Below are positions 1-12,700 of a stretch of DNA of 64,000 nt, in pieces (within the stretch, counting starts at the first letter, position 1; the number at the start of each line of letters is the position of its first letter). The stretch comes from Marinobacter oulmenensis. Its GTDB lineage: Bacteria; Pseudomonadota; Gammaproteobacteria; Pseudomonadales; Oleiphilaceae. Below the pieces are notes generated by a model. The model had not been told where the DNA came from and searched no databases. It saw only the letters and a list, made by a program, of their open reading frames with translations. A program made the position numbers and the translations under genes. The stretch covers positions 62,001 to 126,000 of the forward strand of contig NZ_JACHFE010000007.1 in NCBI RefSeq assembly GCF_014201735.1. Reading direction: 5' to 3'.

Positions 1-1442
1 TGGCCATTCTCACCCAGCGGCCGCAGAACCTGATCACGCTCCTCAAAGGATACGTTGAACATTTTCTGGTGAATCAGCAGATCGTCCGGGTCCATCAGTT
101 TGAACTCGGGCGTTGCCTGATTCAGCGTGGTTTCGACCCGCAGGGCGTTCTCTTTCAGCCAGCGCTTGTAGGGCTGGGCGGTCTTCAGCCGCTGGTCGAC
201 ATCAGCGGTGTGCAGCACTTCCCCGGTTTCGGTATCAACCGCCAGCATCTGGCCCGGACCGACCCGGCCCTTGGCAACCACATCTTCCGGCTTGTAGCTG
301 TAGGTGCCCACTTCTGAGGCCAGGGTAATGAAATCATCCTTGGTCACTACCCAGCGCGCCGGACGCAGACCATTACGGTCCAGCATACACATGGCGTAGC
401 GGCCATCAGACATAACCAGCCCGGCAGGCCCATCCCAGGGTTCCATGTGCATGGAGTTGTATTCATAGAACGCCCGCAGCTGGGAGTCCATGGTATCCAC
501 ATTCTGCCATGCGGGCGGAATCATCATCCGGACCGCGCGGAACAGGTCGACGCCCCCGGCCAGCAGAACCTCCAGCATGTTATCCATGCTTGAAGAGTCA
601 GATCCGGAGAGGTTTACCAGCGGCTGCAGGGTTTGCAGGTCCGGCAGATCCGGCGAACTGAACTTGGCAGCACGGGCAATTGCCCAGTTGCGGTTACCGT
701 CGATGGTATTGATTTCACCATTGTGCGCCAGGAACCGGAAGGGCTGAGCCAGCGGCCAGCGCGGCATCGTGTTGGTGGAAAAGCGCTGGTGGAAGACGCA
801 GATCGCGGTTTCCAGGTCCGGGTCACCCAGATCCTTGTAGAAGTTGGCCAGATCCGCCGGCATCATCAGCCCCTTGTAGGCCAATGTGCGATGAGAAAGG
901 CTGCAGATATAGAATTCGGCGTCCTCGGCCATGTCGCGCTCGGCATGACGACGGCCAACAAACAGGCTGATGGCGAAATCTTTCTCCGATTTACCGGCCG
1001 GTTCCACAAACACCTGTTCAATGCGTGGCAGACAATCCAGCGCCATGGGCCCCAGACAACTGCTGTCCACCGGCACATCACGCCAGCCCATTACCTCCAG
1101 GCCCTGCTCGGTCAGACGCTTCTCAACGGCGGCACGGCCGGCATCGGCTTTGGCTTCTTCCTGGGACAGGAACACCTGCCCTACGGCAAACAGCTCACCC
1201 GGCTCCTTGCCGAAAGCAGTCTTCGCTGCTTTTTTCAGGAAAGTCCGCGGAGCCTGCAACAGCAGCCCGCAACCATCCCCTGTCTTGCCATCGGCAGCAA
1301 TACCGCCCCGGTGGGTCATACAGGTCAGTGATTCAATGGCCGTCTGCAACAGCTTATGGCTGGCCTCGCCCTTCATGTGGGCGATCAGGCCGAAACCGCA
1401 GTTGTCCCTGAATTCATCGGGATGATACAAGCCTGTTGTCAT
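1..1442 (-). CDS. gltB: Glutamate synthase (NADPH) large subunit, N-terminal part, cut by window edge
   Basis: Large subunit of glutamate synthase, which makes two glutamates from glutamine and 2-oxoglutarate with NADPH (GOGAT arm of ammonia assimilation). The reading frame is open from an ATG at 1442 to the left edge, giving 480 residues of a protein normally about 1,480 long. The start leads into [10 protein letters not shown]; Cys15 is the expected nucleophile of the type II glutamine amidotransferase domain, exposed after propeptide removal as in known GltB proteins. Further family motifs are [25 protein letters not shown] and GRNGLRPA-like [12 protein letters not shown]. The visible part covers the whole amidotransferase domain and the start of the central domain. 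It is followed in other pseudomonad-like genomes by gltD, which would lie outside the window. Identification is secure. Confidence 0.97.
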   Translation of the reverse strand, partial: MTTGLYHPDEFRDNCGFGLIAHMKGEASHKLLQTAIESLTCMTHRGGIAADGKTGDGCGLLLQAPRTFLKKAAKTAFGKEPGELFAVGQVFLSQEEAKADAGRAAVEKRLTEQGLEVMGWRDVPVDSSCLGPMALDCLPRIEQVFVEPAGKSEKDFAISLFVGRRHAERDMAEDAEFYICSLSHRTLAYKGLMMPADLANFYKDLGDPDLETAICVFHQRFSTNTMPRWPLAQPFRFLAHNGEINTIDGNRNWAIARAAKFSSPDLPDLQTLQPLVNLSGSDSSSMDNMLEVLLAGGVDLFRAVRMMIPPAWQNVDTMDSQLRAFYEYNSMHMEPWDGPAGLVMSDGRYAMCMLDRNGLRPARWVVTKDDFITLASEVGTYSYKPEDVVAKGRVGPGQMLAVDTETGEVLHTADVDQRLKTAQPYKRWLKENALRVETTLNQATPEFKLMDPDDLLIHQKMFNVSFEERDQVLRPLGENG

Positions 1443-1531
1443 AACCGTTCTCTCGCGTAGAAATACTTTCCTGCCAGCCACAATGCGTCAGACCAGACTG
1501 ATCGCACAATACACTGACACCTAAAAAGGGG

Positions 1532-1567
1532 GGATGGGATTCTACACACGTGTAACTACGTATACAA
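1532..1567 (-). promoter_or_regulatory. Candidate sigma-70 promoter for gltB
   Basis: On the minus strand a TAGAAT -10 box (1544-1539) lies 17 bases after TTGTAT (1567-1562). The -10 matches five of six consensus bases, the -35 only three. Transcription would begin near 1532 and leave a leader of about 90 nt before the gltB ATG. Seen by eye only; the surrounding 1443-1624 stretch holds no gene. Confidence 0.35.
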
Positions 1568-1624
1568 ATTTTTCGCCGTCATTGGCAGTAGCCAAAGCGC
1601 CTCTGAAAGCCCGGCCCAGCGCGT

Positions 1625-3148
<1,524 letters not shown>

Positions 3149-3203
3149 GCACCGCCCCTGTTTCTACGATTTGGATCGGGCCCGGGCAAACCAGGCCCAC
3201 CCA

Positions 3204-4292
3204 TCAGTGTATAAACGCCTGCAAGGTTGCACGGAGACTGTCCGGTGACGCATCACCAGTGACATACGCCTCTCCGAGTGATTTCAACAACACCAGGCGG
3301 AGGGAACCGTCCACGTTCTTCTTGTCCACCGCCATCAGATCCATGAAGCGAGCCTGCGACATACCGGCAGGTGCCATGTCAGGAAGTCTGGCTCGCCGGA
3401 TAAGATCAACCGCACGGTCACGTTCAACCGCGGTTATACAACCCTCCCGCACGGACAGGTCGGCGGCCATCATCATGCCGGTCCCGACTGCTTCGCCATG
3501 GAGCCAGTTGCCATATCCCGCGTGGGTCTCGATGGCATGTCCAAAGGTGTGGCCAAGGTTCAGTATAGCCCGCAGACCACCTTCCTTTTCATCCAGGGCA
3601 ACAACATCAGCCTTGCAGCGGCAGGACCGAAAAATGGCCTCGGCCTGCGCCTCCGGATCAAGGTCCAGCAGCGCCTGCATGTTGCCTTCCAGCCAGCCAA
3701 GAAAGGGTTCATCGCGAATTAGCCCGTACTTGATCACCTCAGCAAGCCCGGCCGACACTTCCCTGGGCGGCAGGGTTTTCAGTGTATCCGTATCGATCAG
3801 CACCGCCTGGGGCTGATGGAACGCACCCACCATGTTTTTACCCAGTGGGTGATTGATGCCGGTTTTACCACCCACCGAGGAATCCACCTGTGACAACAGA
3901 GTCGTCGGCATCTGGATGAATGGCACACCACGCTGGTAACAGGCGGCTGCGAAGCCAGCCATGTCGCCGATGACCCCGCCACCCAGTGCGGCAATCGTGG
4001 TCTTTCGGGTATGGCGGTTTTCCAGAAGTGCGTCGAAAATGCGATTGAGCGTCTGCCACTCCTTGTATTTCTCACCGTCCGGCAGAACCACCACATCAAC
4101 CGACTTGCCGGGGAAACTGGCCTTTGCGCTATCCAGATACAGTGGCGCCACCGTCTCATTGGTGACGATCATGACCTGGGTTCCGGCCACATAGGGGCTC
4201 AGATCGTAGCCACCCATCAGGCCGCTACCGATCACGATCGGGTAGCTGCGTTCGCCCAGATCAACCCTGAGTTCGCGATATATCTTTTGCAT
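3204..4292 (-). CDS. aroB: 3-dehydroquinate synthase
   Basis: Second step of the shikimate pathway: converts DAHP to 3-dehydroquinate using NAD and a divalent metal in the cytosol. The 362-residue length is typical. Family signatures are [23 protein letters not shown] (NAD binding), [18 protein letters not shown], and metal-site regions LAEVIKYG and [11 protein letters not shown]. The N-terminus ([13 protein letters not shown]) aligns with E. coli AroB. Its start lies inside the 3' end of aroK, so the two are probably translationally coupled. Identification is certain. Confidence 0.98.
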   Translation of the reverse strand: MQKIYRELRVDLGERSYPIVIGSGLMGGYDLSPYVAGTQVMIVTNETVAPLYLDSAKASFPGKSVDVVVLPDGEKYKEWQTLNRIFDALLENRHTRKTTIAALGGGVIGDMAGFAAACYQRGVPFIQMPTTLLSQVDSSVGGKTGINHPLGKNMVGAFHQPQAVLIDTDTLKTLPPREVSAGLAEVIKYGLIRDEPFLGWLEGNMQALLDLDPEAQAEAIFRSCRCKADVVALDEKEGGLRAILNLGHTFGHAIETHAGYGNWLHGEAVGTGMMMAADLSVREGCITAVERDRAVDLIRRARLPDMAPAGMSQARFMDLMAVDKKNVDGSLRLVLLKSLGEAYVTGDASPDSLRATLQAFIH

Positions 4293-4851
4293 TCTGCCGA
4301 CCTTCTTTTCGTCGCTGCCGCTTATGACGGGGCGTCTTCGGATTGACCCGGTTAACCAGTTGGCGCACCACCAGGCGGGGACTCTTTCGATCTGTAAACA
4401 TGACGATATCCGCCAGCTTCGTGTACAGAGGATCCCGCTCCCGGAACAGTTTTCTCAGAACCGCTTCCGGATCGTCATTCTGGAGCAGCGGGCGATTACG
4501 GTCCTTTCGGGTGCGTTCAACCTGCTGCTCAATGGACGTCTTGAGGTAGATGACCAGGGCATCCCGACGCAGCAATTCGTGATTCTCGGGACGGGTCACA
4601 GCACCGCCGCCGGTGGCCAGCACAGTCTTGTCCTCTCCGGACAGCTCATCCAGCATGGCGGTTTCCCGCAGCCGGAAGCCCTCTTCTCCTTCCACGTCGA
4701 ATATCCAGGGAATATTGGCGCCACACCGCTCCTCAATAATCCGGTCGGAATCAAGAAAGCGGTATCCGAGTTCCCGGGCAAGCATCCGGCCGATGGTACT
4801 TTTGCCGGCCCCCATGGGCCCAACCAGTACGACACGTTTGGGCAAAGACAT
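4261..4851 (-). CDS. aroK: Shikimate kinase
   Basis: Phosphorylates shikimate with ATP (fifth shikimate-pathway step). P-loop [12 protein letters not shown] near residues 11-22, shikimate-binding DSDRIIEE and RLRET, GGGAV motif, and the LID-like [11 protein letters not shown]. At 196 residues it is about 20 longer than E. coli AroK. The extra C-terminal stretch is strongly basic ([11 protein letters not shown]) and is encoded in the 32-base overlap with, and just before, aroB. The tail is probably not catalytic. aroK-aroB-damX is a conserved operon order. Confidence 0.97.
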   Translation of the reverse strand: MSLPKRVVLVGPMGAGKSTIGRMLARELGYRFLDSDRIIEERCGANIPWIFDVEGEEGFRLRETAMLDELSGEDKTVLATGGGAVTRPENHELLRRDALVIYLKTSIEQQVERTRKDRNRPLLQNDDPEAVLRKLFRERDPLYTKLADIVMFTDRKSPRLVVRQLVNRVNPKTPRHKRQRRKEGRQNAKDISRTQG

Positions 4852-4927
4852 AATTTTCGCTCAAGAGATTTCAGGTGGCTGAGAATATCACAGGGCAGCC
4901 GAATCCATAAGCGACGACCAGCCAGGC

Positions 4928-4960
4928 AAAAAAAAGCCGCCGGTATCAGCGGCGGCTTTT
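4928..4960 (-). terminator. Rho-independent terminator after pilQ
   Basis: Hairpin GCCGCCG / CGGCGGC with a seven-base loop, flanked by A7 on the left and T4 on the right. On the minus strand the stem is followed by seven T, the right polarity to end the pilMNOPQ transcript just past pilQ. It also separates that operon from aroK. Confidence 0.9.
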
Positions 4961-4977
4961 GTCGGTCGGTTGAGGCT

Positions 4978-7086
4978 CTAGTTCAGCAGATCGCTCTCGA
5001 TGATCCTCGGTGTGATGAACACCAGCAACTCGCTGCGCAGCTCTGTCGTCTCGGTACGTTTGAACAACCGCCCCAGATAGGGTATGTCGCCAAGGAACGG
5101 AGTCTTGCTCACAGTTTTCGAGTTGGTGGATTCAAAGATGCCACCAAGCACCACGGTTTCACCGTTGCCGACCAGAACCTGGGTGGTCACGGAATTGGTG
5201 TTGATGGCGGGGCCGGCGTTGGTGTCCTCACCCACGGAGTCCTGCTTTACGATCAGATCCATGATGATGTTGTCATCCGGCGTGATCTGCGGGGTCACCT
5301 CCAGTGACAGGGTCGCTTCCTTGAAACTGGTGCTGGTAGCACCGCTGGACGAGGCCTCCTGATACGGAATTTCCTGACCGGACTTGATAGAGGCCGCCTG
5401 ACGGTCCGCTGTGACAACACGGGGCTGGGAAACAATCTCCACCTGACCGTCGCTTTCCAGGGCCGACAGCTCCATGTCAACCAGGAAGTCATCACCGCCC
5501 CAGCCAATTGCGACCGAGGAGGTGGCACCGGACACGCCCAGGTCGACACCCAGAGCATCCGGGTAGACCACCTCATTGTCATTCCAGAACCCTTCGTTCC
5601 CTTCAATTGAGCCGGTTCCGTAGACAATGCTGCTGCCAACATCGGCACGGACACCGCCACCCCAGCGAATACCAATATCTTCAGCAACGTTGGTCTGGGC
5701 CCGCACGATCCGCGCTTCAATGGACACCTGACGAACAGGAACATCCCAGGTATTCACCAGCCGGCGGATTTCCTCAAGCTTCTCGGCAGTTTCACGCACG
5801 CTGATGGTGTTGGTCCGCTCATCCGAGGAAACAAAGCCACGGGAGGAGATCAGCTCTTCATCGGCGCGAATCAAGGATACGATGTCAGAAGCCTTGGCAT
5901 AGTTGACCTGAATAATATCCAGGCGAACCGGTGCCAGCTCTGCGATCTGCTTGTTGGTTTCCAACTCCAGCTTCTCGCGGGCTGCAATTTCGTCCGCAGG
6001 TGCGACCAGCAGCACGTTACCGACCTGGCGCTTGTCCAGCCCCTTGGTCTTCAGAATCAACTCCAGCGCCTGATCCCAGGGCACATTCTGCAGTCGCAGT
6101 GTAATACTGCCGCTAACGGTATCACTGGCCACCAGGTTCAGCCCGGTAAAGTCCGCAATCAACTGCAGTACGGAGCGCACTTCAATATCCTGGAAGTTCA
6201 GTGACAGCCGCTCTCCGGTGTAGGGAAATTTCTCTTCCCGGCGCTGTTCTGCCTCTTCCTCGGTCAGCTCCTCAACACTGACGGTAAACTCCGTGCCGGA
6301 CTGGTACGCGATGTAGTCGTATTCCCCCTCCGGGTGGATATCAACCACGGCACTGCCATCTTCCAGATAGGTGTCAATGCGGGTTACCGGTGTCGCAAAA
6401 TCCGTCACATCAAGGCGCCGGCGAAGGTTCTCCGGTACAGACAGTTCCGGCATCTTCAGGCGGATACGTCCGCCCTGCTCGGCCAGGTCAACGGCGGCGT
6501 CGCTGGCACCAAGGTCCACGATCACCCGTCCTTCACCATTCTGGCCCCGACGGAAGTCGACACCAGCCAGTGCATCCGCAGAAGCGACAGAAGATGCCAT
6601 TGAGGTACTGGCGACCGGCTCGGCGGTCTGACGGCCAGCGCTGGCCATCTGTTCGTCACCAGTGCCGATGGTCATGACCAGGGCATTACCCTTCCGCTCG
6701 GTATTGTGTGGCACCAGTTCAACGAGATTGAAGATCAGACGGGTTCGATCCTTGGCCTCGACAATGGTCACGCTCTGGGCATTACCGGTACCCAGTGGAA
6801 TGCTGCGTTTATTGAGGCCGCTGGCCGTATCTTTCAGGTCCAGCGCGATCCTGGCGGGACGGTCGATGGTATACCCCGCCGGTTCCGGCGGTGTTCCATC
6901 GAACTGCATCGTCACTTCCAGCCGTTCGCCCGGCAGCGATGAAAACGAAACATCTTCGAGCGTGACCGCACCGGCCAGGCTGGACCATAGACCGATGGCA
7001 ATCGCGCCGACACAAAGCTTGAGTTTTTTGAACATCGCTAGCCTCGACCCCAGTATTTTTTCTGTAAGCATTTTTCTTCCGACCAT
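4978..7086 (-). CDS. pilQ: Type IV pilus secretin PilQ
   Basis: Outer-membrane secretin through which the type IV pilus leaves the cell. Up to 702 residues. N-terminal AMIN domains (LEDVSFSSLPGERLEV, and a second near 165-250) bind peptidoglycan; then come an STN/N0 domain (LSLNFQDIEVRSVLQLIADF), an N1 domain and the C-terminal secretin domain (EIVSQPRVVTADRQ, VVLGGIFE, LGDIPYLGRLFK). Start is uncertain: ATG at 7086 has a strong GAGGAG upstream. An in-frame ATG at 7035 begins exactly at a classic signal peptide (MFKKLKLCVGAIAIGLW, cut near SLAGA) and has a weaker GAGG. Last gene of pilMNOPQ. Confidence 0.97.
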   Translation of the reverse strand: MVGRKMLTEKILGSRLAMFKKLKLCVGAIAIGLWSSLAGAVTLEDVSFSSLPGERLEVTMQFDGTPPEPAGYTIDRPARIALDLKDTASGLNKRSIPLGTGNAQSVTIVEAKDRTRLIFNLVELVPHNTERKGNALVMTIGTGDEQMASAGRQTAEPVASTSMASSVASADALAGVDFRRGQNGEGRVIVDLGASDAAVDLAEQGGRIRLKMPELSVPENLRRRLDVTDFATPVTRIDTYLEDGSAVVDIHPEGEYDYIAYQSGTEFTVSVEELTEEEAEQRREEKFPYTGERLSLNFQDIEVRSVLQLIADFTGLNLVASDTVSGSITLRLQNVPWDQALELILKTKGLDKRQVGNVLLVAPADEIAAREKLELETNKQIAELAPVRLDIIQVNYAKASDIVSLIRADEELISSRGFVSSDERTNTISVRETAEKLEEIRRLVNTWDVPVRQVSIEARIVRAQTNVAEDIGIRWGGGVRADVGSSIVYGTGSIEGNEGFWNDNEVVYPDALGVDLGVSGATSSVAIGWGGDDFLVDMELSALESDGQVEIVSQPRVVTADRQAASIKSGQEIPYQEASSSGATSTSFKEATLSLEVTPQITPDDNIIMDLIVKQDSVGEDTNAGPAINTNSVTTQVLVGNGETVVLGGIFESTNSKTVSKTPFLGDIPYLGRLFKRTETTELRSELLVFITPRIIESDLLN

Positions 7087-7100
7087 CCTTTTCTCGCTCC

Positions 7101-7649
7101 TCAGCCTTCATCCAGAGACAGGGAGCGGGGGCGCTCGACCCATCCACCCCGACCATTGGGAACGATTTCAATCAATTCGATGCGGGTTTCACTGACCCCG
7201 ACAATCCGGCCATAGTTCTGGCCCATGTAATTACCCTGCCGGACCCGATGGATTCCACCTTCGCCATCCCGTACCAGCGCATACTGCTGGCCTTCCGGCC
7301 CCTGAAGCGTACCGACCATTTCCAGCGTTTTGAGGTCGTGATTCTCCAGCACTTCTTTCGGGCGATCCAGGTCCGGCTCAACATTACTGACGGGCTGTTG
7401 ATCCACCATGGTCAGTTGTACGTCAACCGGCGGTTCAAACGGTGCCCGACGATCTGCTGCCGAATAACTGAACGCCTCGTAGGCCTTGAATTCAGGCAGC
7501 GGCTCAACGTGCCCTCGGGGCTTGGCCCGGGTATCCGCCATGAACTTGTCCAGATCCGAGAAGCCGTTTCCCTGGGAACAAGCCGTCAACAAGGATGCCA
7601 GGCACACACCCAGCCAGGCTTTTCCCGCATGCTTTCCTGTCATGCTCAT
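7101..7649 (-). CDS. pilP: Type IV pilus alignment lipoprotein PilP
   Basis: Periplasmic lipoprotein that binds the PilN/PilO heterodimer and the N0 domain of PilQ, linking inner and outer membrane parts of the pilus machine. 182 residues. A lipoprotein signal with lipobox LTAC (Cys24) is visible, followed by a flexible segment and the beta-rich HR domain near 100-170 (MVGTLQGPEGQQYALV, GNYMGQNYGRI). ATG overlaps the pilO stop by four bases, so translational coupling is likely. Confidence 0.96.
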   Translation of the reverse strand: MSMTGKHAGKAWLGVCLASLLTACSQGNGFSDLDKFMADTRAKPRGHVEPLPEFKAYEAFSYSAADRRAPFEPPVDVQLTMVDQQPVSNVEPDLDRPKEVLENHDLKTLEMVGTLQGPEGQQYALVRDGEGGIHRVRQGNYMGQNYGRIVGVSETRIELIEIVPNGRGGWVERPRSLSLDEG

Positions 7650-8257
7650 TCTCCAGCCCGGTAGCGGTAGGTACGGGCCACAACCTGCATATCAAGCTGC
7701 TCGCCATCTCCGCCCTGTGGTTTGATGGTTAGGTCGTGCAGGGTGACGATCCGTGGCAGGCTCGCGACACTGCTCACAAACGACGCCAGCTCGTGATAGG
7801 AGCCAGAGACGCGAATATTGATCGGCAACTCCGAGTAGAAATCCCGGCGCTGCTCTGACTGCAGTTTCACTTCCTGCAACGCAAGACCATTGCCCAGCGC
7901 AGTATTTGTGATGTCCTCAAGCAGGCCCGGCACCTCGGTTTCACTCGGCAATTGCCGAACCAGGGCACCGAAGGTTTCTTCCATCTCCTCCATCTGGGAT
8001 TTGAACACATCCAGATTGGCAACCTGATAGGCCTTGGTCTCGTAGGTCTGCTTCAACTCCTGCTCTTGTTGTTCAACACGCTCAAGCTGACGGTACTGAT
8101 CCTTGATAAAAAACCAGTAACCGCCTCCGAGAATCAGGCCGAAGACAATCAATACCACAATGAACTTGATCGGCCCCGGCCATATCCCGGCGTTGTTCAG
8201 GTCCAGATCATTGAGGTCAAAATCGTTGAGGCTTTTGAAAGAGTCCGCGAGGCTCAT
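7646..8257 (-). CDS. pilO: Type IV pilus inner-membrane protein PilO
   Basis: Bitopic inner-membrane protein that pairs with PilN and holds PilM and PilP. 203 residues: short cytoplasmic N-terminus, one membrane helix near 28-50 (FIVVLIVFGLILGGGYWFF), a coiled coil near 52-85 (QYRQLERVEQQEQELKQ), then a ferredoxin-like periplasmic domain (residues ~110-200). Start and stop each overlap a neighbour by four bases. Confidence 0.96.
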   Translation of the reverse strand: MSLADSFKSLNDFDLNDLDLNNAGIWPGPIKFIVVLIVFGLILGGGYWFFIKDQYRQLERVEQQEQELKQTYETKAYQVANLDVFKSQMEEMEETFGALVRQLPSETEVPGLLEDITNTALGNGLALQEVKLQSEQRRDFYSELPINIRVSGSYHELASFVSSVASLPRIVTLHDLTIKPQGGDGEQLDMQVVARTYRYRAGE

Positions 8258-8819
8258 TGCTCATCCTCCCCTTCGGGCTCTGGAGTACTCTGAAGGACTG
8301 ACAGCTCAAACTGACTGTAGCCCGCACGCTGCTTGTCTGCTGCAGCTACGTTGGCAAGGTCTGGATTGGTGAACCAGTCGGACTCTTCAAAACGCCGCAT
8401 CAGGCTGGAGATCCGGCTGTTGGACTCGGCCATGCCGACAATACTGATGCGATCACCGGTTTTCTCAAGTTCCTTGTAAAACAGACCATCCGGCAGGGTA
8501 CGAACCAGCTCGTCAAACACCCTGACGATCACTGGCCGCTTGCCCTGGAGATCCTGGATGACCTGCATTCGGGCCAGCAACTCATCACGCTTGCGCTTGA
8601 GGTCCTGGATCTCCTTGATCTGCTTGTCGAGTTCTTTAGTGGCCCGTTCAATGTAGGCGTTTCGGGATTCCTGATAAGCGATCCGGCTATCCATGTCCGA
8701 TTTCCAGAGGAAGGCCAGGCCACCGGCAATAATCACCGCGCCCAGAATCATCACCACAAACTGCTTCTGTTTCTCGGCGCGCAGCTCTTCACGCCAGGGC
8801 CTGAGGTTGATCTTTGCCA

Positions 8820-8820
<1 letters not shown>
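8254..8820 (-). CDS. pilN: Type IV pilus inner-membrane protein PilN
   Basis: Partner of PilO. The N-terminal cytoplasmic peptide MAKINLRPWREE carries the conserved INLLPWR-like motif that docks into PilM (here INLRPWR). One membrane helix near 22-40 (FVVMILGAVIIAGGLAFLW) and a coiled coil near 55-90 precede a periplasmic domain. 188 residues. The start shares one base with the pilM stop (TGATG). Confidence 0.96.
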
Positions 8821-10118
<1,298 letters not shown>

Positions 10119-12602
10119 ATGTCCTATTTGCTGCGCACATCTCGCATTTTTGCATGGTTACTGCTAACAGGCCTGAGTGTTGGAATTATTACCGCCTCGA
10201 GTCTGTACCTTTATCTTCGGCCCAACTTGCCGCCAGTGGAGCAAATACTGGACGTCAAGCTGCAGACGCCGCTGCGCGTATATAGCAAGGACAACAAATT
10301 AATAGCAGAATTCGGAGAAAAGAGAAGGGAGCCTGTCACAATCGAGGACATTCCCCAGCTCCAGCTCCAGGCCTTCCTGGCCGCGGAGGATTCACGATTC
10401 TTTGACCATTTCGGTGTCGACATCATGGGGCTGACCCGGGCCGCCGTGGAACTGGTCTCAACCGGCCAGATACAGTCCGGCGGCAGCACCATCACCATGC
10501 AGGTCGCCAAGAATTACTTTCTCACGCGTGACCGGACCTTTATCCGGAAATTCAATGAAATACTCCTGGCACTTCAGATTGAGCGCGAACTCTCCAAAGA
10601 GCGCATATTCGAGCTTTACCTGAACAAGATCTACCTGGGCAAACGGGCCTACGGCATTGCCGCTGCCGCCCGGGTCTACTACGACAAACCGGTCAACGAA
10701 CTGTCGCTGGCACAGATGGCCATGCTGGCCGGCCTTCCCAAGGCGCCCTCAGCGTACAACCCGCTGGCCGATCCGGAGCGGGCCCTGTCCCGGCGCAACT
10801 GGATCCTCGGGCGCATGAAAGAGCTGGGCTATATCACACCGGACGCCTGGTCCCTCGCGACCCAGGCCCCGATTACTGCTCAGTACTACAGCCGGGAAAC
10901 CGAAGTCGATGCCGACTACGTGGCGGAAATGGCCCGGTCTGAAATGCTTCGCCGTTACGGGGACAATGCCTACACTGACGGCTACACCGTCACCCTGACC
11001 GTGGACAGCGAAAAACAGCAGAAAGCCACCGATGCCTTGCGTGCCGGCCTGGAAGCCTATGACCGTCGCCACGGCTTCCGGGGCCCCATTGGCCAGTTCG
11101 ATGTGTCAGATATGGACCAAGACGCGCTGTCCATGCAGATGCGCAACTACGTCGCTGTGGAATCACTATTGCCCGCCGTGGTAACCGCGGTGGACGATAA
11201 CTCCGGCGAAGTGGGTGTTCACCTCCGGGACTATGGACAGGGCACCATGGCCTTTGAAACGATGACCTGGGCCAAGCGCTTTCGCACCGAAAGGCTGACC
11301 GGCCCGGCCCCCGAAACGCCATCCGATGTGGTCTCGCCGGGTGATGTGGTCTATGTCAAACTTCTGAACGGCGACGAACTGGAAGATACAACCGATGCCT
11401 CCGTTACCCCGCGGGTTGGCCTAGCACAGGTACCCAGCGTCGAAGGCGCCCTCATTTCCCTCAACGCACAGTCCGGCGCCATTGAGGCGTTGAGCGGTGG
11501 CTACAGTTTTGGCCAGAGCAAATACAACCGGGCCACCCAGGCCGAAAGGCAGCCAGGATCAAACTTCAAGCCCTTCCTTTATCTGTCCGCGCTGGAAAAC
11601 GGCAAGACAGCGGCCACCATCTATAATGACGCCCCCATCGTCTTCGAAGATTCGGAACTGGAGACCGCCTGGCGTCCCCAGAACGCTTCCGGACAATTCT
11701 ACGGACCAACGTCCCTGCGCAAGGGGCTGTATCGCTCCCGCAACCTGGTGTCCATCCGCCTGCTGCGGGATCTTGGCACCAACACCACACTGGACTACCT
11801 GAAACAGCTGCAGTTGCCAACGGACAAAATGCCGGACAACCTGTCCCTGGCTCTGGGCAGCGGCCTGGTCACGCCCATGGCAGTAGCACGCGGGTTCGCG
11901 GTGATCGCCAACGGCGGCTATGACGTGCAGCCTTATCTCATCGAGCGCATTGAGGAAGCAGACGGAACCCCGCTGTACGAAGCTCCTGAAACCCTTCTGT
12001 GCGATCAGGATTGCGGAACGCAGACCGCGCATGAAGACGGCGACAGCGCAACCACCATTGACGGCATGCAACTGCCAGCGTCCGAAGAAAGCAGCGAACC
12101 AAGAAAGATGCGGCGCCTGGCGGATGAACGTGCGGTATACATCATGCACTCCATGATGCGGGACGTAATTGAGCGCGGCACCGGTCGTCGGGCCCTGGCC
12201 CTGGATCGCCCCGACATAGCCGGCAAAACCGGCACCACCAACGAGCAGAAAGACACCTGGTTCTCCGGGTTTAACCACTCCCTGGCAACCACGGTCTGGG
12301 TGGGCTTTGACCAGCCGGCCCCCCTGGGCCGCGGAGAGTTTGGCGCGACCACAGCCCTTCCGATCTGGCTCGACTACATGAAGGTGGCACTGGACGGGGC
12401 CGAGCTGTCCACCATGCCCCGCCCCAATGGCGTGGTTAACATCCGAATCAATCCGGAAACCGGGGAGCGGGCAAGGCCGGGTGAAAACGGCGTGTTCGAG
12501 ATTTTCCGGACAGAACAGGCACCGCCGCCGCTGCCCCCGGAAAACACCGGGCAGGATAACGCCGACGGGGAATCCGACGACCTCTCCCGGCAGATCTTCT
12601 GA
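10119..12602 (+). CDS. mrcA: Penicillin-binding protein 1A (bifunctional transglycosylase/transpeptidase)
   Basis: Class A PBP, 827 residues, anchored by one N-terminal helix (residues ~10-32). The GT51 glycosyltransferase domain has AAEDSRFFDHFGVD (catalytic Glu90), GGSTITMQVAKN and ELYLNKIYLGKRAYG. An OB-like insert (near 320-430) precedes the transpeptidase domain with catalytic Ser481 in PGSNFK, SRN (YRSRNLVS) and KTGTT (Lys703). It polymerises and crosslinks peptidoglycan in the periplasm. Divergent from pilMNOPQ as in Pseudomonas (ponA). Shine-Dalgarno is weak. Confidence 0.97.
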   Translation: MSYLLRTSRIFAWLLLTGLSVGIITASSLYLYLRPNLPPVEQILDVKLQTPLRVYSKDNKLIAEFGEKRREPVTIEDIPQLQLQAFLAAEDSRFFDHFGVDIMGLTRAAVELVSTGQIQSGGSTITMQVAKNYFLTRDRTFIRKFNEILLALQIERELSKERIFELYLNKIYLGKRAYGIAAAARVYYDKPVNELSLAQMAMLAGLPKAPSAYNPLADPERALSRRNWILGRMKELGYITPDAWSLATQAPITAQYYSRETEVDADYVAEMARSEMLRRYGDNAYTDGYTVTLTVDSEKQQKATDALRAGLEAYDRRHGFRGPIGQFDVSDMDQDALSMQMRNYVAVESLLPAVVTAVDDNSGEVGVHLRDYGQGTMAFETMTWAKRFRTERLTGPAPETPSDVVSPGDVVYVKLLNGDELEDTTDASVTPRVGLAQVPSVEGALISLNAQSGAIEALSGGYSFGQSKYNRATQAERQPGSNFKPFLYLSALENGKTAATIYNDAPIVFEDSELETAWRPQNASGQFYGPTSLRKGLYRSRNLVSIRLLRDLGTNTTLDYLKQLQLPTDKMPDNLSLALGSGLVTPMAVARGFAVIANGGYDVQPYLIERIEEADGTPLYEAPETLLCDQDCGTQTAHEDGDSATTIDGMQLPASEESSEPRKMRRLADERAVYIMHSMMRDVIERGTGRRALALDRPDIAGKTGTTNEQKDTWFSGFNHSLATTVWVGFDQPAPLGRGEFGATTALPIWLDYMKVALDGAELSTMPRPNGVVNIRINPETGERARPGENGVFEIFRTEQAPPPLPPENTGQDNADGESDDLSRQIF

Positions 12603-12649
12603 GCCTCACCCACGGGGACCGGAACTTCCCGGCCCCGGGGTCAGGGCAT

Positions 12650-12682
12650 AAAAAAACCGGCGGGATCACCGCCGGTTTTTTT
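12650..12682. terminator. Bidirectional terminator between mrcA and maeB
   Basis: Stem AACCGGCGG / CCGCCGGTT with loop GATCA, preceded by seven A and followed by eight T. It sits between two convergent genes and can serve both strands. Confidence 0.93.
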
Positions 12683-12700
12683 TAGTCTGAAGCAGGACAA

